Shown here in pieces: positions 23,966-33,677 of a DNA stretch of 64,000 nt (positions are counted from its first letter, which is position 1; each line of letters begins with the position of its first letter). This DNA is from DAMCZI01 sp032095175 (GTDB taxonomy: Bacteria > Bacillota > Clostridia > Clostridiales > Caloramatoraceae): positions 62,001-126,000 of the forward strand of contig DAMCZI010000007.1 in assembly GCA_032095175.1 (NCBI GenBank). Direction: 5' to 3'. The notes below the pieces were generated by a model. It was not told the origin of the DNA and ran no database searches. It saw only the letters and a list, made by a program, of their open reading frames with translations. The position numbers were made by a program, and so were the translations under genes.

Positions 23966-25642
23966 ATGGCTAAGATTAAGTTAGAACTTTCAGATTGGCT
24001 TTATAATGCAGGTATAGTTGGTATTGCTAATATTTTTGATAATAGCGATGTGAAGTATGAGAAATATAATAGTTATATAGAATTTGATGAATCAGCTTTA
24101 GAAAATTTTGAAGAAAAGTATTTTAAATACTTCATTCATAGATATGAAAAATTTACTTCATGGTATAAAATAATAAGTTTGAAGGATTATATAAAAAATT
24201 TTGATATAAAAAGTGCAGATGAAAAGAATTTAACATATATAAATGGAGAAATAGAAAATTTAAAGAAAAAGCTTACAAGTAATAGTTATAAAAGCGGATA
24301 TTTAGTTATAACAAATAAAGAATTGGATTTGATTAAAGAGGAGAAGAAATTAAAAAAGATTAAATTATCAAAAGATCAAAGTGTTGGAGATGTGGCAGAT
24401 TTAATTATAGAGCAGTTTGGGATTATGGAAAGAATAATTGATTACCTAGAAAGAGATGAAGTAAAAAAAATAATCCTTGCTAAAAATGTTATTTATGATA
24501 TCATTCAAAAATTTTGGAGTGATGTTAGTTTTTTAAATAAAAATAATAGTAATAATGATATGTATAAAGAATATGAGAAGTATTTTATTGAGTATGTTAA
24601 AGAGTACATTAATGAAGATAAGAAGAAAAGCAAATATTCATGTTTTACATGTGGAAATAAAATATCAAAGTTATCAAAACCGGAAGCATATGATTTAACT
24701 TGGATTAATAAAATGGGCGTAGATATGTCAAGAAAGTCCTCGCATTATTGGAATTTTAATGGAGATACTTATATTTGCCCAATTTGTAACCTAGTATATT
24801 CTTGCATTCCAGCGGGATTTACAATGGCTAAAGACAAAGGAATTTTTATAAATCAAAATTCAAGTGCGTCAACATTAATTAAAATAAATAAATTTACATT
24901 AGAGCATAATACAACTCTTGAAGAATTAGAGCAGGAAAGTTATTTCAATATAGTAGGTAACATAAATCAGAGTCAAATTGAACAATTTGATAAAGAAATC
25001 GAGAACATACAAATTGTAAAATTAGATTCTAATAACCAAAGAAGACCTTATACTTTTAATGTATTATCAAAGGATAAATTGCAAGTAATATATGATAATA
25101 AAAACATGTTGAATTCCCTAATTAAAATTCATGCAAAGATAAATAGTAAAGAATATTTAAATTTATACAGGGAAGTTATTTATAGATTGTATAATGGCAG
25201 AAATCAATTTGATCTTATAAATCAATTGTTTCATCTCAAATTGCAGGATAAATTTAATAGATTGTTGTTTATAGAGATGATAATTAAAATCAATAACAAT
25301 TTTATAGAAGGGAGAGTGAAAAACAAGATGGTATATAATAAGGACATTAATGATTGTAAAAATTATGGTCTGACACTTAGAAAGGCTTATGCCGATAAGA
25401 AAGCAGAAAATAAGTTAAGCGGAATAACTTATAGGCTTTTGAATGCTCTAAAGACAAAAAATACATCAAGATTTATGGATACAATTTTAAATGCATATAT
25501 GTATCTAAATAAACAAATACCTACAACTTTCATTGAAGGCTTAAAGGATGTAGATAAGTTTCAAACTATTGGATATGCATTTTTGCTTGGATTGCAGGGT
25601 GAAGAAAAGGTTAATGGTAAGGAGGAGAATTTAAGTGAATAA
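23966..25642 (+). CDS. cas8b: Type I-B Cascade large subunit Cas8b (Cst1, CXXC-CXXC)
   Basis: A 558-residue large subunit of the type I-B effector. Two zinc-binding CXXC pairs define the Cst1 branch: Cys226/Cys229 in SCFTCGNK and Cys271/Cys274 in YICPICNL. Large subunits recognise the PAM and stabilise target DNA. ATG 23966 follows GGAGGTGAG; the TTG at 23948 is less likely. The end overlaps cas7 by eight bases. Confidence 0.93.
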   Translation: MAKIKLELSDWLYNAGIVGIANIFDNSDVKYEKYNSYIEFDESALENFEEKYFKYFIHRYEKFTSWYKIISLKDYIKNFDIKSADEKNLTYINGEIENLKKKLTSNSYKSGYLVITNKELDLIKEEKKLKKIKLSKDQSVGDVADLIIEQFGIMERIIDYLERDEVKKIILAKNVIYDIIQKFWSDVSFLNKNNSNNDMYKEYEKYFIEYVKEYINEDKKKSKYSCFTCGNKISKLSKPEAYDLTWINKMGVDMSRKSSHYWNFNGDTYICPICNLVYSCIPAGFTMAKDKGIFINQNSSASTLIKINKFTLEHNTTLEELEQESYFNIVGNINQSQIEQFDKEIENIQIVKLDSNNQRRPYTFNVLSKDKLQVIYDNKNMLNSLIKIHAKINSKEYLNLYREVIYRLYNGRNQFDLINQLFHLKLQDKFNRLLFIEMIIKINNNFIEGRVKNKMVYNKDINDCKNYGLTLRKAYADKKAENKLSGITYRLLNALKTKNTSRFMDTILNAYMYLNKQIPTTFIEGLKDVDKFQTIGYAFLLGLQGEEKVNGKEENLSE

Positions 25643-26519
25643 AAAAGGATTAACTGCAAGTTTTATATTTGAAGCTGAAAGTGGGAATTACGGAGAGGGT
25701 GTTGGTAACGTTACATCATTAAAAAAAGTATCCAGAGGTAATGGGGAAAGTTATACTTATATATCAAGACAAGCTTTGAGATATAATATGATTGAGCAAA
25801 TGGGCGAAAATAATACTCCATTAGATTTAGATGGTTCAGTAATTCAGTTTGCACCGGATGCAACAATAAAGGATTATGCGGAAATAGATTTGTTTGGGTA
25901 TATGAAAACAAAAAAACCTACAAAAACACGTTCAGCAGTTGCAAGATTATCAAATGCTGTTTCTTTAGAGTCATTCAATGCAGATCTAGATTTTTTAACT
26001 AATAAAGGATTATTAGACAGATATAATAAAGACCGAGATGAAGTTAAAGACGGAGGAAATATAGCTCAAAGTGAAATTCATAAGTCTTATTATGCTTATA
26101 CTATAACTGTTGATTTAGATAAGGTTGGAATCGATGAAAATGATGAAATAGAAATTACTAATGATGAAAAAGCTAATAGAGTAAACAAGTTGCTTGATGT
26201 TATTAAGTTCTTATATAGAGATATAAAAGGTAGAAGAGAAAATTTATCACCAATATTTGCAATTGGCGGTGTATATGATATTAAAAATCCTTTTTTTGAA
26301 AATAAGTTAAAGGTTAAAAATAACAACCTTGTAATTAATACTATTACTGATGTATTCAAGCTAGATAACAGCATTAAAAATGCTACCAAAATAGGGTTAA
26401 TCAGAGGAATTTTTGAGAATGACAATAAGATAATTGAAGAATTAAGTGTGGTTGGAATGGGAGAATTTTTTGATTTAATAAAATCTGAAGTCAAAAGGTA
26501 TTATGATGAGAATAAGTAG
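25635..26519 (+). CDS. cas7: Type I-B Cascade backbone Cas7 (Cst2/DevR family)
   Basis: A 294-residue backbone subunit that binds the spacer part of the crRNA in multiple copies. The N-terminus is typical of Cst2/DevR proteins (LTASFIFEAESGNYGEGVGN, TYISRQALRYNM), and the DLFGYMKTKKPTKTRSAVAR segment is conserved in the family. The start is GTG 25635 after AAGGAGGAG, coupled to cas8b by overlap. Confidence 0.93.
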   Translation: MNKKGLTASFIFEAESGNYGEGVGNVTSLKKVSRGNGESYTYISRQALRYNMIEQMGENNTPLDLDGSVIQFAPDATIKDYAEIDLFGYMKTKKPTKTRSAVARLSNAVSLESFNADLDFLTNKGLLDRYNKDRDEVKDGGNIAQSEIHKSYYAYTITVDLDKVGIDENDEIEITNDEKANRVNKLLDVIKFLYRDIKGRRENLSPIFAIGGVYDIKNPFFENKLKVKNNNLVINTITDVFKLDNSIKNATKIGLIRGIFENDNKIIEELSVVGMGEFFDLIKSEVKRYYDENK

Positions 26520-26527
26520 GTGAGCCA

Positions 26528-27286
26528 ATGAAAGCAGTAAGAGTAATGTTATATCAGAATTTGGTTAACTATAAAAAGCCTACAAGCTTCCAGTTGAAAG
26601 AAACTTATCCATTGCCACCATATTCTACAGTAAGTGGTATGGTTCACTACGCTTGTGGATTTAAAGAATATAAAGAGATGGATATAAGTATTCAGGGCAA
26701 ATATTATTCTAAGGTTAATGATTTGTTTACAAGATATGAATTTGCATGTGCTGCTTATGAAGAAGAAAGACATAATATTAGAATAAGATCAAAAGAAGTA
26801 AATAAAAAAACTGGGGAGGAAGAGGAAAAATTTTATGGAATAATTAGAGGGGTTGCTACTACAGAACTTCTTGTGGATGTAGAACTATTAATTCATATTA
26901 GACCAAAGGATGAAAGCCTGATTGATGTTATATATCAAAATTTTAAAAGTCCTGGTGATTATCTATCTTTAGGAAGAAGAGAAGACATAGTAAGAATTGA
27001 TGAGGTTAAAATTGTTGATGTTGAAAATGAAGAAATAGAGGAGTCACAGGTTTTAAAATATGATGCTTATATACCTACAAAGATTTTTAGTAAAGATAAT
27101 TTTACTTCAAATGCTACCATTTATAATTTAAATAAAAAATATGATTTAGTTGAAATAAAGAAAGGTGCTGCTATTAGGCAATGGGAAAAAGTTAAAGTTA
27201 TACATGGAGTAATGAATAAAAATGAAATTAACGAAGAAACAGAAATATTTAGAGATGAAGATAATTATTTAGTGTTTTTTGCATAA
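26528..27286 (+). CDS. cas5: Type I-B Cascade subunit Cas5 (Cas5t)
   Basis: A 252-residue RAMP protein that caps the crRNA 5' handle. The N-terminal motif YKKPTSFQLKETYPLPPYST followed by VSGMVHYACGF is diagnostic of Cas5t, and GDYLSLGRREDIVRI is the conserved glycine-rich part. It starts eight bases after cas7 and ends just before a terminator-like hairpin. Confidence 0.93.
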   Translation: MKAVRVMLYQNLVNYKKPTSFQLKETYPLPPYSTVSGMVHYACGFKEYKEMDISIQGKYYSKVNDLFTRYEFACAAYEEERHNIRIRSKEVNKKTGEEEEKFYGIIRGVATTELLVDVELLIHIRPKDESLIDVIYQNFKSPGDYLSLGRREDIVRIDEVKIVDVENEEIEESQVLKYDAYIPTKIFSKDNFTSNATIYNLNKKYDLVEIKKGAAIRQWEKVKVIHGVMNKNEINEETEIFRDEDNYLVFFA

Positions 27287-27316
27287 GATAGGGATTTCCC
27301 CTATCTTTAATTTTTA
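27287..27316 (+). terminator. Hairpin between cas5 and cas3
   Basis: GATAGGG pairs with CCCTATC around ATTTC, followed by TTTAATTTTT. It looks like a weak intrinsic terminator or attenuator splitting the operon into an effector half and a cas3-cas4-cas1-cas2 half. Confidence 0.6.
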
Positions 27317-27336
27317 AATAAGTTGGAGTGATTTAA

Positions 27337-29640
27337 ATGATAAATCCGTTTCTTGCAAAAACAAAACCAGTACAAACAATAGTACAACACACCGAAGATT
27401 TATACCAAGAATTTATGAGATTAAGAAGTATATATCCTAATATAGAACATTTGGATTGGACAATATTAGAAACAGCATGTTTATATCATGATTTAGGTAA
27501 AATGAATGTAAAGATGCAGAACAAGTTATTAAATAGATTAAAAGAGCAAAAAAAATCATGTGATGATTTACCTGAACAATTATCAGACAAGCTACCTGAA
27601 ATCGAAGAAATCCCTCATGGATATTTAAGTCCAGCATTTTTACCTAAAGAAGATTTGAAGAAAATATATAATGAAGATGAACTAAGAATTTTATATCAGA
27701 GTATATATTTTCATCATTCAAGGAAAAAGTTAGATAATCATGAAGATGTAAAGAGAGTAGTAAAAGAAGAACTAACTCAATATATTGGTGAGTTTAAATA
27801 TAGCAGAATTAATAATCTAGAGAAATTATATCCTTCATATACAAAGTATATAAACAGAAGAATTCCAGATGAAGATGATACAGAAGAAATTTTTTATCAA
27901 TATGTAATGACAAAGGGACTTCTTAATAAAATCGATTATGCAGCAAGTGGTGGAATTAAAATTGAAGAAAAAAATGAAGATTTGTTTGAAAAAACTTTAG
28001 ATTATTTAAGAAGTGGTGGGTTTAAACCAAATGAGCTTCAAGAATATATGATAAATAATCAAGACAAGAATAACGTAATAATAGCATCTACAGGAATAGG
28101 GAAAACAGAAGCAGCATTATTTTGGATAGGTAATAGTAAAGGATTTTTTACATTGCCATTAAGAGTATCTATAAATGCTATATATGATAGAGTGATAAGC
28201 AAAATAAAATTTAGTAAAGAAAAGACAGGATTGCTTCATTCAGAAACCTCATCTGAATATTTAAAAAGGAATAATTATGAACTTGATATAGAGTACTTTG
28301 ATAAAACAAAGCAACTATCATTGCCGTTGACGGTTTGTACCTTAGACCAATTAGTAGATTTTATATTTAAATATGAAGGATTTGAATTGAAATTAGCTAC
28401 ACTTGGCTATTCAAAACTAATTATAGATGAAATTCAAATGTATTCACCAGAGTTGGTAGCGTTTTTAATAGTGGCATTAAAATATATTACAAAAGCTGGT
28501 GGTAAATTCAGCATTGTTACAGCGACATTACCGCCAATATTCATTGATTTTATGAGCAGATTAAATATTGAATTTGTTAAACCAAAGCCATTTTTAAAAA
28601 AGGTAAATGGAAAAGTTCAACTAAGACATAAAATAAAAGTCTTAGAGGAAGATATTAATATTAGCCATATAATTAAAAATTATAAAGGCAAGAAGGTATT
28701 AGTTATTGTAAATACAGTAAAGCAGGCTCAGCAGCTTTATGATGATTTGAAAAATGAATTTAAAAATAACAATGAAAACGTAAAAATCAATTTGTTCCAT
28801 AGTAGATTTATAAAAAAAGATAGAACAAAAAAAGAAGCAGAAATTTTGAATATGGGTGAATTGAATAATAAAGATAGTGGTATTTGGATAACAACACAGG
28901 TGGTTGAAGCAAGTTTAGATATTGATTTTGATGTTCTTTATACAGAGCTTTCAGATATATCTGGATTACTTCAAAGAATGGGAAGAGTATATAGAAACAG
29001 GGACTTGAAAATGGATGATATAAATAAAAAAGAAGATTACACGAATATTTATGTATATCTAGGAAAAGAGAATCTACCTTCAGGTGTTGGCTATGGAGAT
29101 AATTCCATAATCGATAAGGATATTTTTGATTATTCAAAGGCAGCAATAATTAATTACGATGGTGAAAAACTGGATGAGGAGAAAAAAATGGAGTTGGTGG
29201 AAAATGTTTATTCAATAAAAAACCTTGAAGGTAAAGATTACTATAATAAAATATGGGAAACTATTAAATATGTAATTGATATAAAAGAATATGAATTTGA
29301 GAAAAAAGAAATTAATTTGAGACAAATAGATAATGAGACAATTATACCTGAAGGAGTTTATGATGAAAATGAAGGTTTAATTACAAAGAACATTACAATA
29401 ATAAATGAATCAGAAAATTATAATCAAAAATTAATTGCCAATAATGAAATAAAAGAATTGACAATGAGTATACCCGGATATCAATTTAAAGAAGCTTATA
29501 AAAATGGTTATGTAGAAAATATGATTAAAGTGGATAAATATAATCAAATACCAATTGTTAATTATGACTATAGTGCTGAGAAAGGCTTGATAAAGCCTAA
29601 AATGGTAAAGGGATTTGATACAGAACAACAATTTTTATAA
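27337..29640 (+). CDS. cas3: CRISPR nuclease-helicase Cas3
   Basis: A 767-residue fusion of HD nuclease and superfamily 2 helicase that degrades target DNA after Cascade binding. HD residues His51-Asp52 lie in CLYHDLGKMN, with an earlier His18. Walker A is ASTGIGKTEAA near residue 250, the DExH-type box is IIDEIQMYS near 365, and motif VI is LLQRMGRVYRN near 545. DEIQ in place of DEAH is seen in other type I-B Cas3 proteins. About 15 bases separate it from cas4. Confidence 0.95.
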   Translation: MINPFLAKTKPVQTIVQHTEDLYQEFMRLRSIYPNIEHLDWTILETACLYHDLGKMNVKMQNKLLNRLKEQKKSCDDLPEQLSDKLPEIEEIPHGYLSPAFLPKEDLKKIYNEDELRILYQSIYFHHSRKKLDNHEDVKRVVKEELTQYIGEFKYSRINNLEKLYPSYTKYINRRIPDEDDTEEIFYQYVMTKGLLNKIDYAASGGIKIEEKNEDLFEKTLDYLRSGGFKPNELQEYMINNQDKNNVIIASTGIGKTEAALFWIGNSKGFFTLPLRVSINAIYDRVISKIKFSKEKTGLLHSETSSEYLKRNNYELDIEYFDKTKQLSLPLTVCTLDQLVDFIFKYEGFELKLATLGYSKLIIDEIQMYSPELVAFLIVALKYITKAGGKFSIVTATLPPIFIDFMSRLNIEFVKPKPFLKKVNGKVQLRHKIKVLEEDINISHIIKNYKGKKVLVIVNTVKQAQQLYDDLKNEFKNNNENVKINLFHSRFIKKDRTKKEAEILNMGELNNKDSGIWITTQVVEASLDIDFDVLYTELSDISGLLQRMGRVYRNRDLKMDDINKKEDYTNIYVYLGKENLPSGVGYGDNSIIDKDIFDYSKAAIINYDGEKLDEEKKMELVENVYSIKNLEGKDYYNKIWETIKYVIDIKEYEFEKKEINLRQIDNETIIPEGVYDENEGLITKNITIINESENYNQKLIANNEIKELTMSIPGYQFKEAYKNGYVENMIKVDKYNQIPIVNYDYSAEKGLIKPKMVKGFDTEQQFL

Positions 29641-29656
29641 TGAATCAGGTGATAAT

Positions 29657-30175
29657 ATGGAATTTGATTTAGAACAATTCAAAACTCAGGGAGTAAAAGT
29701 AAATTACTATTATGTATGTAAAAGAAAGCTTTGGCTATTCTCAAAGGGAATTGCCATGGAAGACACAAGTGATAGAGTGCTTAGCGGGAAAATAGTACAT
29801 GAAGATTCATATCAGAGAAAGAAAAAAGAAGTGCTTATAGATGATGTTTTAAAGTTAGATATACTTGAAAAGGATTATGTTAGAGAGGTTAAAATAAGCA
29901 GCAGACTTAAGGAACCAGATAGAATGCAGCTTTATTACTATTTATTTTATTTAAAGCAGTTAGGGATAGATAAAAAAGGTTCTATCAATTATGTAAAGGA
30001 AAAGAAAGTTGAAGAAATAGAACTTACTGCAGAAATTGAAGAAAAGGTTATAAATACATTAAAAGATATTAAGAGAATAACCGGTAATACTAAGCCACCT
30101 AAAATAGAAAAATTACCTTATTGCACAAAATGTGCTTATTATGAATTTTGTTTTGTGAAGGAAGAGGATGAGTAA
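29657..30175 (+). CDS. cas4: CRISPR adaptation exonuclease Cas4
   Basis: A 172-residue Dna2/RecB-like iron-sulfur nuclease that trims prespacers and helps select the PAM. The cluster cysteines are Cys21 (YYYVCKRKLW) and Cys156, Cys159 and Cys165 (YCTKCAYYEFC). The RecB-type core is at DVLKLDIL and REVKISSR. ATG 29657 follows AGGTGA. The stop overlaps the cas1 start (TAATG). Confidence 0.93.
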   Translation: MEFDLEQFKTQGVKVNYYYVCKRKLWLFSKGIAMEDTSDRVLSGKIVHEDSYQRKKKEVLIDDVLKLDILEKDYVREVKISSRLKEPDRMQLYYYLFYLKQLGIDKKGSINYVKEKKVEEIELTAEIEEKVINTLKDIKRITGNTKPPKIEKLPYCTKCAYYEFCFVKEEDE

Positions 30176-31155
30176 TGGATAAAGATTATTATATTTTTAG
30201 CAATGGAAGAATACAAAGAAAAGATAATACTATTTATTTTGCAAATGAAAAGGAGGAAAAAAGACCACTGCCTATTGAACAAACCAGTAAAATTCATGTT
30301 TTTGGTGAAGTCGATTTAAATACAAAGCTTCTTAACTATTTATCTCAATATGGTATAATGCTTAATTTTTACAATTACTATGGATTCTATTCAGGAACAT
30401 TCTATCCAAGAAAGAAAAACGTATCAGGATTTTTAATTGTTAATCAGGCCATGCACTATAATTGTGGTGACAAAAGATTATATCTAGCTAAATCTTTTAT
30501 TGATAGTGCGGTATTTCATATAATCAGAAATCTAAGAAAATATAAGGATACAGAAGGTTTTATGAAGAGAATTGAAAAAGAGAAAGAAAATATATTAAAT
30601 GCTAATTCTGTTGATGAGCTAATGGGTGCAGAAGGAAGAATGAGAAAGATATATTATGAAGCTTATAATGCATTTTTAAAAGAAGATTTTAAATTTATCA
30701 AGAGGGAAAAAAGGCCTCCAACAGATCCTATCAATGCTTTAATTTCTTTTGGTAATAGTTTAATGTATACAACAGTACTTGGTGAGATATATAAGACACA
30801 GCTTGATCCAACCATAAGTTTCTTACATGAACCTTCTACAAAAAGATTTTCATTAAGTCTTGATATAGCTGAAATATTCAAGCCGCTAATAGTAGATCCA
30901 ATTATTTTTAGCCTGATTAATAATAGAAAGATTACCATTAAAGATTTTGATTTTGAAGAAGAACTATGCTTTTTAAATGAAGAAGGAAGAAAGAAATTTA
31001 TTTCTGAATATGAGAAAAAGTTAGAAGTCACTATTAAGCATAGAACTTTGAATAGGAAGACGTCATATAGAATGTTTATAAGACTTGAATGTTACAAGCT
31101 TATTAAACATTTTATTGGAGATGAGACATATAAACCTTTAAAAGCTTGGTGGTAA
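30175..31155 (+). CDS. cas1: CRISPR integrase Cas1
   Basis: A 326-residue integrase that, with Cas2, inserts new spacers at the leader end. The metal-binding triad can be placed at Glu153 (GAEGRMRK), His218 (SFLHEPST) and Asp230 (LSLDIAEIF). The N-terminal beta domain is typical (YYIFSNGRIQRKDNTIYF). It overlaps cas4 by one base. All key residues are present, so adaptation should be possible. Confidence 0.95.
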   Translation: MDKDYYIFSNGRIQRKDNTIYFANEKEEKRPLPIEQTSKIHVFGEVDLNTKLLNYLSQYGIMLNFYNYYGFYSGTFYPRKKNVSGFLIVNQAMHYNCGDKRLYLAKSFIDSAVFHIIRNLRKYKDTEGFMKRIEKEKENILNANSVDELMGAEGRMRKIYYEAYNAFLKEDFKFIKREKRPPTDPINALISFGNSLMYTTVLGEIYKTQLDPTISFLHEPSTKRFSLSLDIAEIFKPLIVDPIIFSLINNRKITIKDFDFEEELCFLNEEGRKKFISEYEKKLEVTIKHRTLNRKTSYRMFIRLECYKLIKHFIGDETYKPLKAWW

Positions 31156-31194
31156 TTAGATAATATAAATATTTAAAATTTGTGCATATGAATT

Positions 31195-31225
31195 TTGCAT
31201 TAGCGATAACAAAATATGGTATAAT
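31195..31225 (+). promoter_or_regulatory. Promoter in front of cas2
   Basis: TTGCAT (31195-31200) and TATAAT (31220-31225) with an extended -10 (TGG just before it); the spacing of 19 is long. The same GGTATAAT is kept at 20566-20573 in front of the cas2 remnant. It would let cas2 and leader 2 be transcribed apart from the main operon. Confidence 0.55.
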
Positions 31226-31237
31226 GGTGGTGATTTA

Positions 31238-31501
31238 ATGTTTGTCATTTTAACTTATGACATTGAAGAAAAAAGAATAAATAAGGTTAGAAAAACACTG
31301 AAGAAATATCTAACATGGACTCAAAATTCTGTATTTGAAGGAGAAATAACAGAAGGGAAACTTCACAAATGTTTAGCTGATATTAATAAGCTTATAGATA
31401 AAAAAACAGATTCAATTTACATTTATAGAGTGGGTATAGTAAAGAATATAAAAAAGGATGTAGTAGGTGTTAAAAAGAGCTTTGAAGAATTATTTGTATA
31501 A
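31238..31501 (+). CDS. cas2: CRISPR adaptation protein Cas2
   Basis: An 87-residue ferredoxin-like protein that bridges Cas1 dimers in the spacer integration complex. The conserved aspartate is Asp8 in FVILTYDIEEKR, followed by TLKKYLTWTQNSVFEGE, normal for the family. Its stop codon abuts leader 2. A deleted copy with the same flanks lies before leader 1. Confidence 0.95.
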   Translation: MFVILTYDIEEKRINKVRKTLKKYLTWTQNSVFEGEITEGKLHKCLADINKLIDKKTDSIYIYRVGIVKNIKKDVVGVKKSFEELFV

Positions 31502-31692
31502 TAAAAATTTGCAGTGATGCAAACATTAGTTCGAGGGGCTTCAAAGCATTGAAATATCTAAGTTAAAGAGTACAATGTAAAAAATTGAGAAAACACTACT
31601 GGAGGTTCACTGCAAAAATACTAAGTTTAGCATTTCTAATATGTTGCATAAAGCTAGAAGCATCAATGTGTTTAGGGGTTTTGTATTTTGGG
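31502..31692 (+). promoter_or_regulatory. CRISPR leader 2
   Basis: Near-identical to leader 1 (20638-20828), beginning right at the cas2 stop codon. It keeps ACACTACTGGAGGTTCACTG and TTTGCAgtgaTGCAAA; the second palindrome has one mismatch (AAATACTAAGTTTAGCATTT). Confidence 0.85.
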
Positions 31693-32701
31693 ATTTTCTA
31701 TTAACTATGTGGGATGTAAAGTTGCTATTTGTAGTAATAAACGCACTTTTAAATCTTATTTTCTATTAACTATGTGGGATGTAAAGAGAACTACATTTAA
31801 CGGATAAGCTATTCTTCCATCCCATTTTCTATTAACTATGTGGGATGTAAAGTCTATAGCATGTGATGTATATACTAAATCTTTTTTATTTTCTATTAAC
31901 TATGTGGGATGTAAAGCCGACAACTCTTTCCCTTGCTTTATTACTTCCTGCAAATTTTCTATTAACTATGTGGGATGTAAAGTTTTTTATATGTGAATGG
32001 TCATGGTTCCCTAAAATAAATTTTCTATTAACTATGTGGGATGTAAAGTATGGAGGGATAACTGCAAATGTAGGCAATGCTTATATTTTCTATTAACTAT
32101 GTGGGATGTAAAGGAAGTTACAAGTAATTTGAGCGAAAGTTACGTCGATTATTTTCTATTAACTATGTGGGATGTAAAGCCTAGACTAGAGTGTTCTTAC
32201 TGTGTTAGAAATCGATTTTCTATTAACTATGTGGGATGTAAAGATGATTAATTTATGTGGTGTGCTTAAAGAACGTTATATTTTCTATTAACTATGTGAG
32301 ATGTAAAGGAGGAACTTGAATTATTGAGAGATGCTTGTGAAAATGATTTTCTATTAACTATGTGGGATGTAAAGGGTATGTTAGATTTGGCAGCTAGTAG
32401 TGGGGCAGATTATTTTCTATTAACTATGTGGGATGTAAAGAATATTACAAGCTTTAATGTTAATAATGGTCACTAATTTTCTATTAACTATGTGGGATGT
32501 AAAGCTTATTAGCAAGTTTAGTGAGGGCAAAAGAGCTTCCATTTTCTATTAACTATGTGGGATGTAAAGATGAATGCAAGAGAAATGATGGAAAGACTTG
32601 CAGAGGATTTTCTATTAACTATGTGGGATGTAAAGCTTGATATGTTTAAACTGATGAGGTACTAGATATTGCATTTTCTATTAGCTATTTGATCTGTAAA
32701 G
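31693..32701 (+). CRISPR. CRISPR array 2, 16 repeats
   Basis: Sixteen copies of the same 29-base repeat as array 1, with 15 spacers of 35-37 bases, plus orientation. The 10th repeat (32280) has TGTGAG for TGTGGG. The last (32673) is decayed (TAGCTATTTGATCTG), marking the leader-distal end. It begins 191 bases after cas2. Confidence 0.98.
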
Positions 32702-32787
32702 GTATCTCATTCCAGTAGATAAGGTACTTCCCAAAATGGAATAGCAGCAGCCTTATGAGTGAAAATAAGATTATTAGGAGAAGAATT

Positions 32788-33096
32788 ATGAAAAATGCCA
32801 AAAAGAAATTAGTTGTTTTATTCCCAGGTTGGAATTATAGTGTTGATTGTCCATTATTGTATTATTCTGATTTCTATTTTGAGACAGAAGGATATGATAA
32901 ACTTTTGATTGATTATGGGGATGTTTTGAAAAATGATCAGTTAACTGTAGAACAGAGAATAGAAGCCATTAATGAAAATACACTAAATAAAATACAGGAT
33001 AATTGCTCTGCTAATTATGAAGATATTATTTTTGTTTCCAAAAGCATTGGTACTGTTATTGCTGGATGGGTGCAGAAACAAATGCTGAATGCTTAG
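32788..33096 (+). pseudogene. Truncated alpha/beta hydrolase
   Basis: A 102-residue frame with the start of an alpha/beta hydrolase fold: LVVLFPGWNYSVDCPLLYYS and, near the end, the strand and nucleophile elbow IIFVSKSIGTVIAGW (serine in SKSIGT). It stops soon after the elbow, so the acid and histidine of the triad are missing. AGGAG precedes ATG 32788. Probably a broken gene beside the end of array 2. Confidence 0.6.
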
Positions 33097-33188
33097 ATTC
33101 CAATGACTCGCATGCACAGCTGAAATAATGAAAAAGAGCCTGTCACCTAAAGATACAGTAGTATCAGCTGGTAATAGGCCAAGTAGGA

Positions 33189-33677
33189 CTACTTCCCCGA
33201 AATTTCTTTCCTCAACTCCACAGGTAGCAGCCTATTCTTCTTCTCCTTCTCCTCCGAAGCCTCATACAGCCTAATAAACTGTCCACGAATAACCCCGAGG
33301 TTTTCGCATAGGCATATCTCCTGCCAGCCTAGTTGCCTGACAATCCTAGCGGTTTTTCTACTCATGCTTGAAATAGCTTCCTCTGGCCTATATATGCCAT
33401 AGTTTCTCACTGATCTCATAACCTCTCCCCAGGCGGCGCCTGCATCTTCTTCATTGCTGTATGGGTTTAAAAGATCACCAACAGCTGCTCTTATATCCGA
33501 AATTGTAGGGGGAAAATTTCTTTCACATATAAGTTTTTTAACAGTAACCTGCGCCAACTCATATGGGATATCCTGAAGCATTTCAAACCAGAGCTGGAGT
33601 TTTACATCGTTTACATCAAACCTTGGGTATGCAACAGCAAATATAGCTAAAAGCTTTGAAACCTCAGCTTTTACCAT
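33189..33677 (-). CDS. Phage-type helicase loader/inhibitor (G39P-like)
   Basis: A 162-residue protein resembling phage replicative helicase loaders of the G39P family: LLAIFAVAYPRFDVNDVKLQ, LWFEMLQDIPYELAQVTVKK, LICERNFPPTISDIRAAV. These bring the host or phage DnaB helicase to the phage origin. It overlaps the gene at 33671-34561 by seven bases, as in phage replication modules. No other phage gene is seen nearby, so this is a prophage remnant. Confidence 0.75.
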   Translation of the reverse strand: MVKAEVSKLLAIFAVAYPRFDVNDVKLQLWFEMLQDIPYELAQVTVKKLICERNFPPTISDIRAAVGDLLNPYSNEEDAGAAWGEVMRSVRNYGIYRPEEAISSMSRKTARIVRQLGWQEICLCENLGVIRGQFIRLYEASEEKEKKNRLLPVELRKEISGK

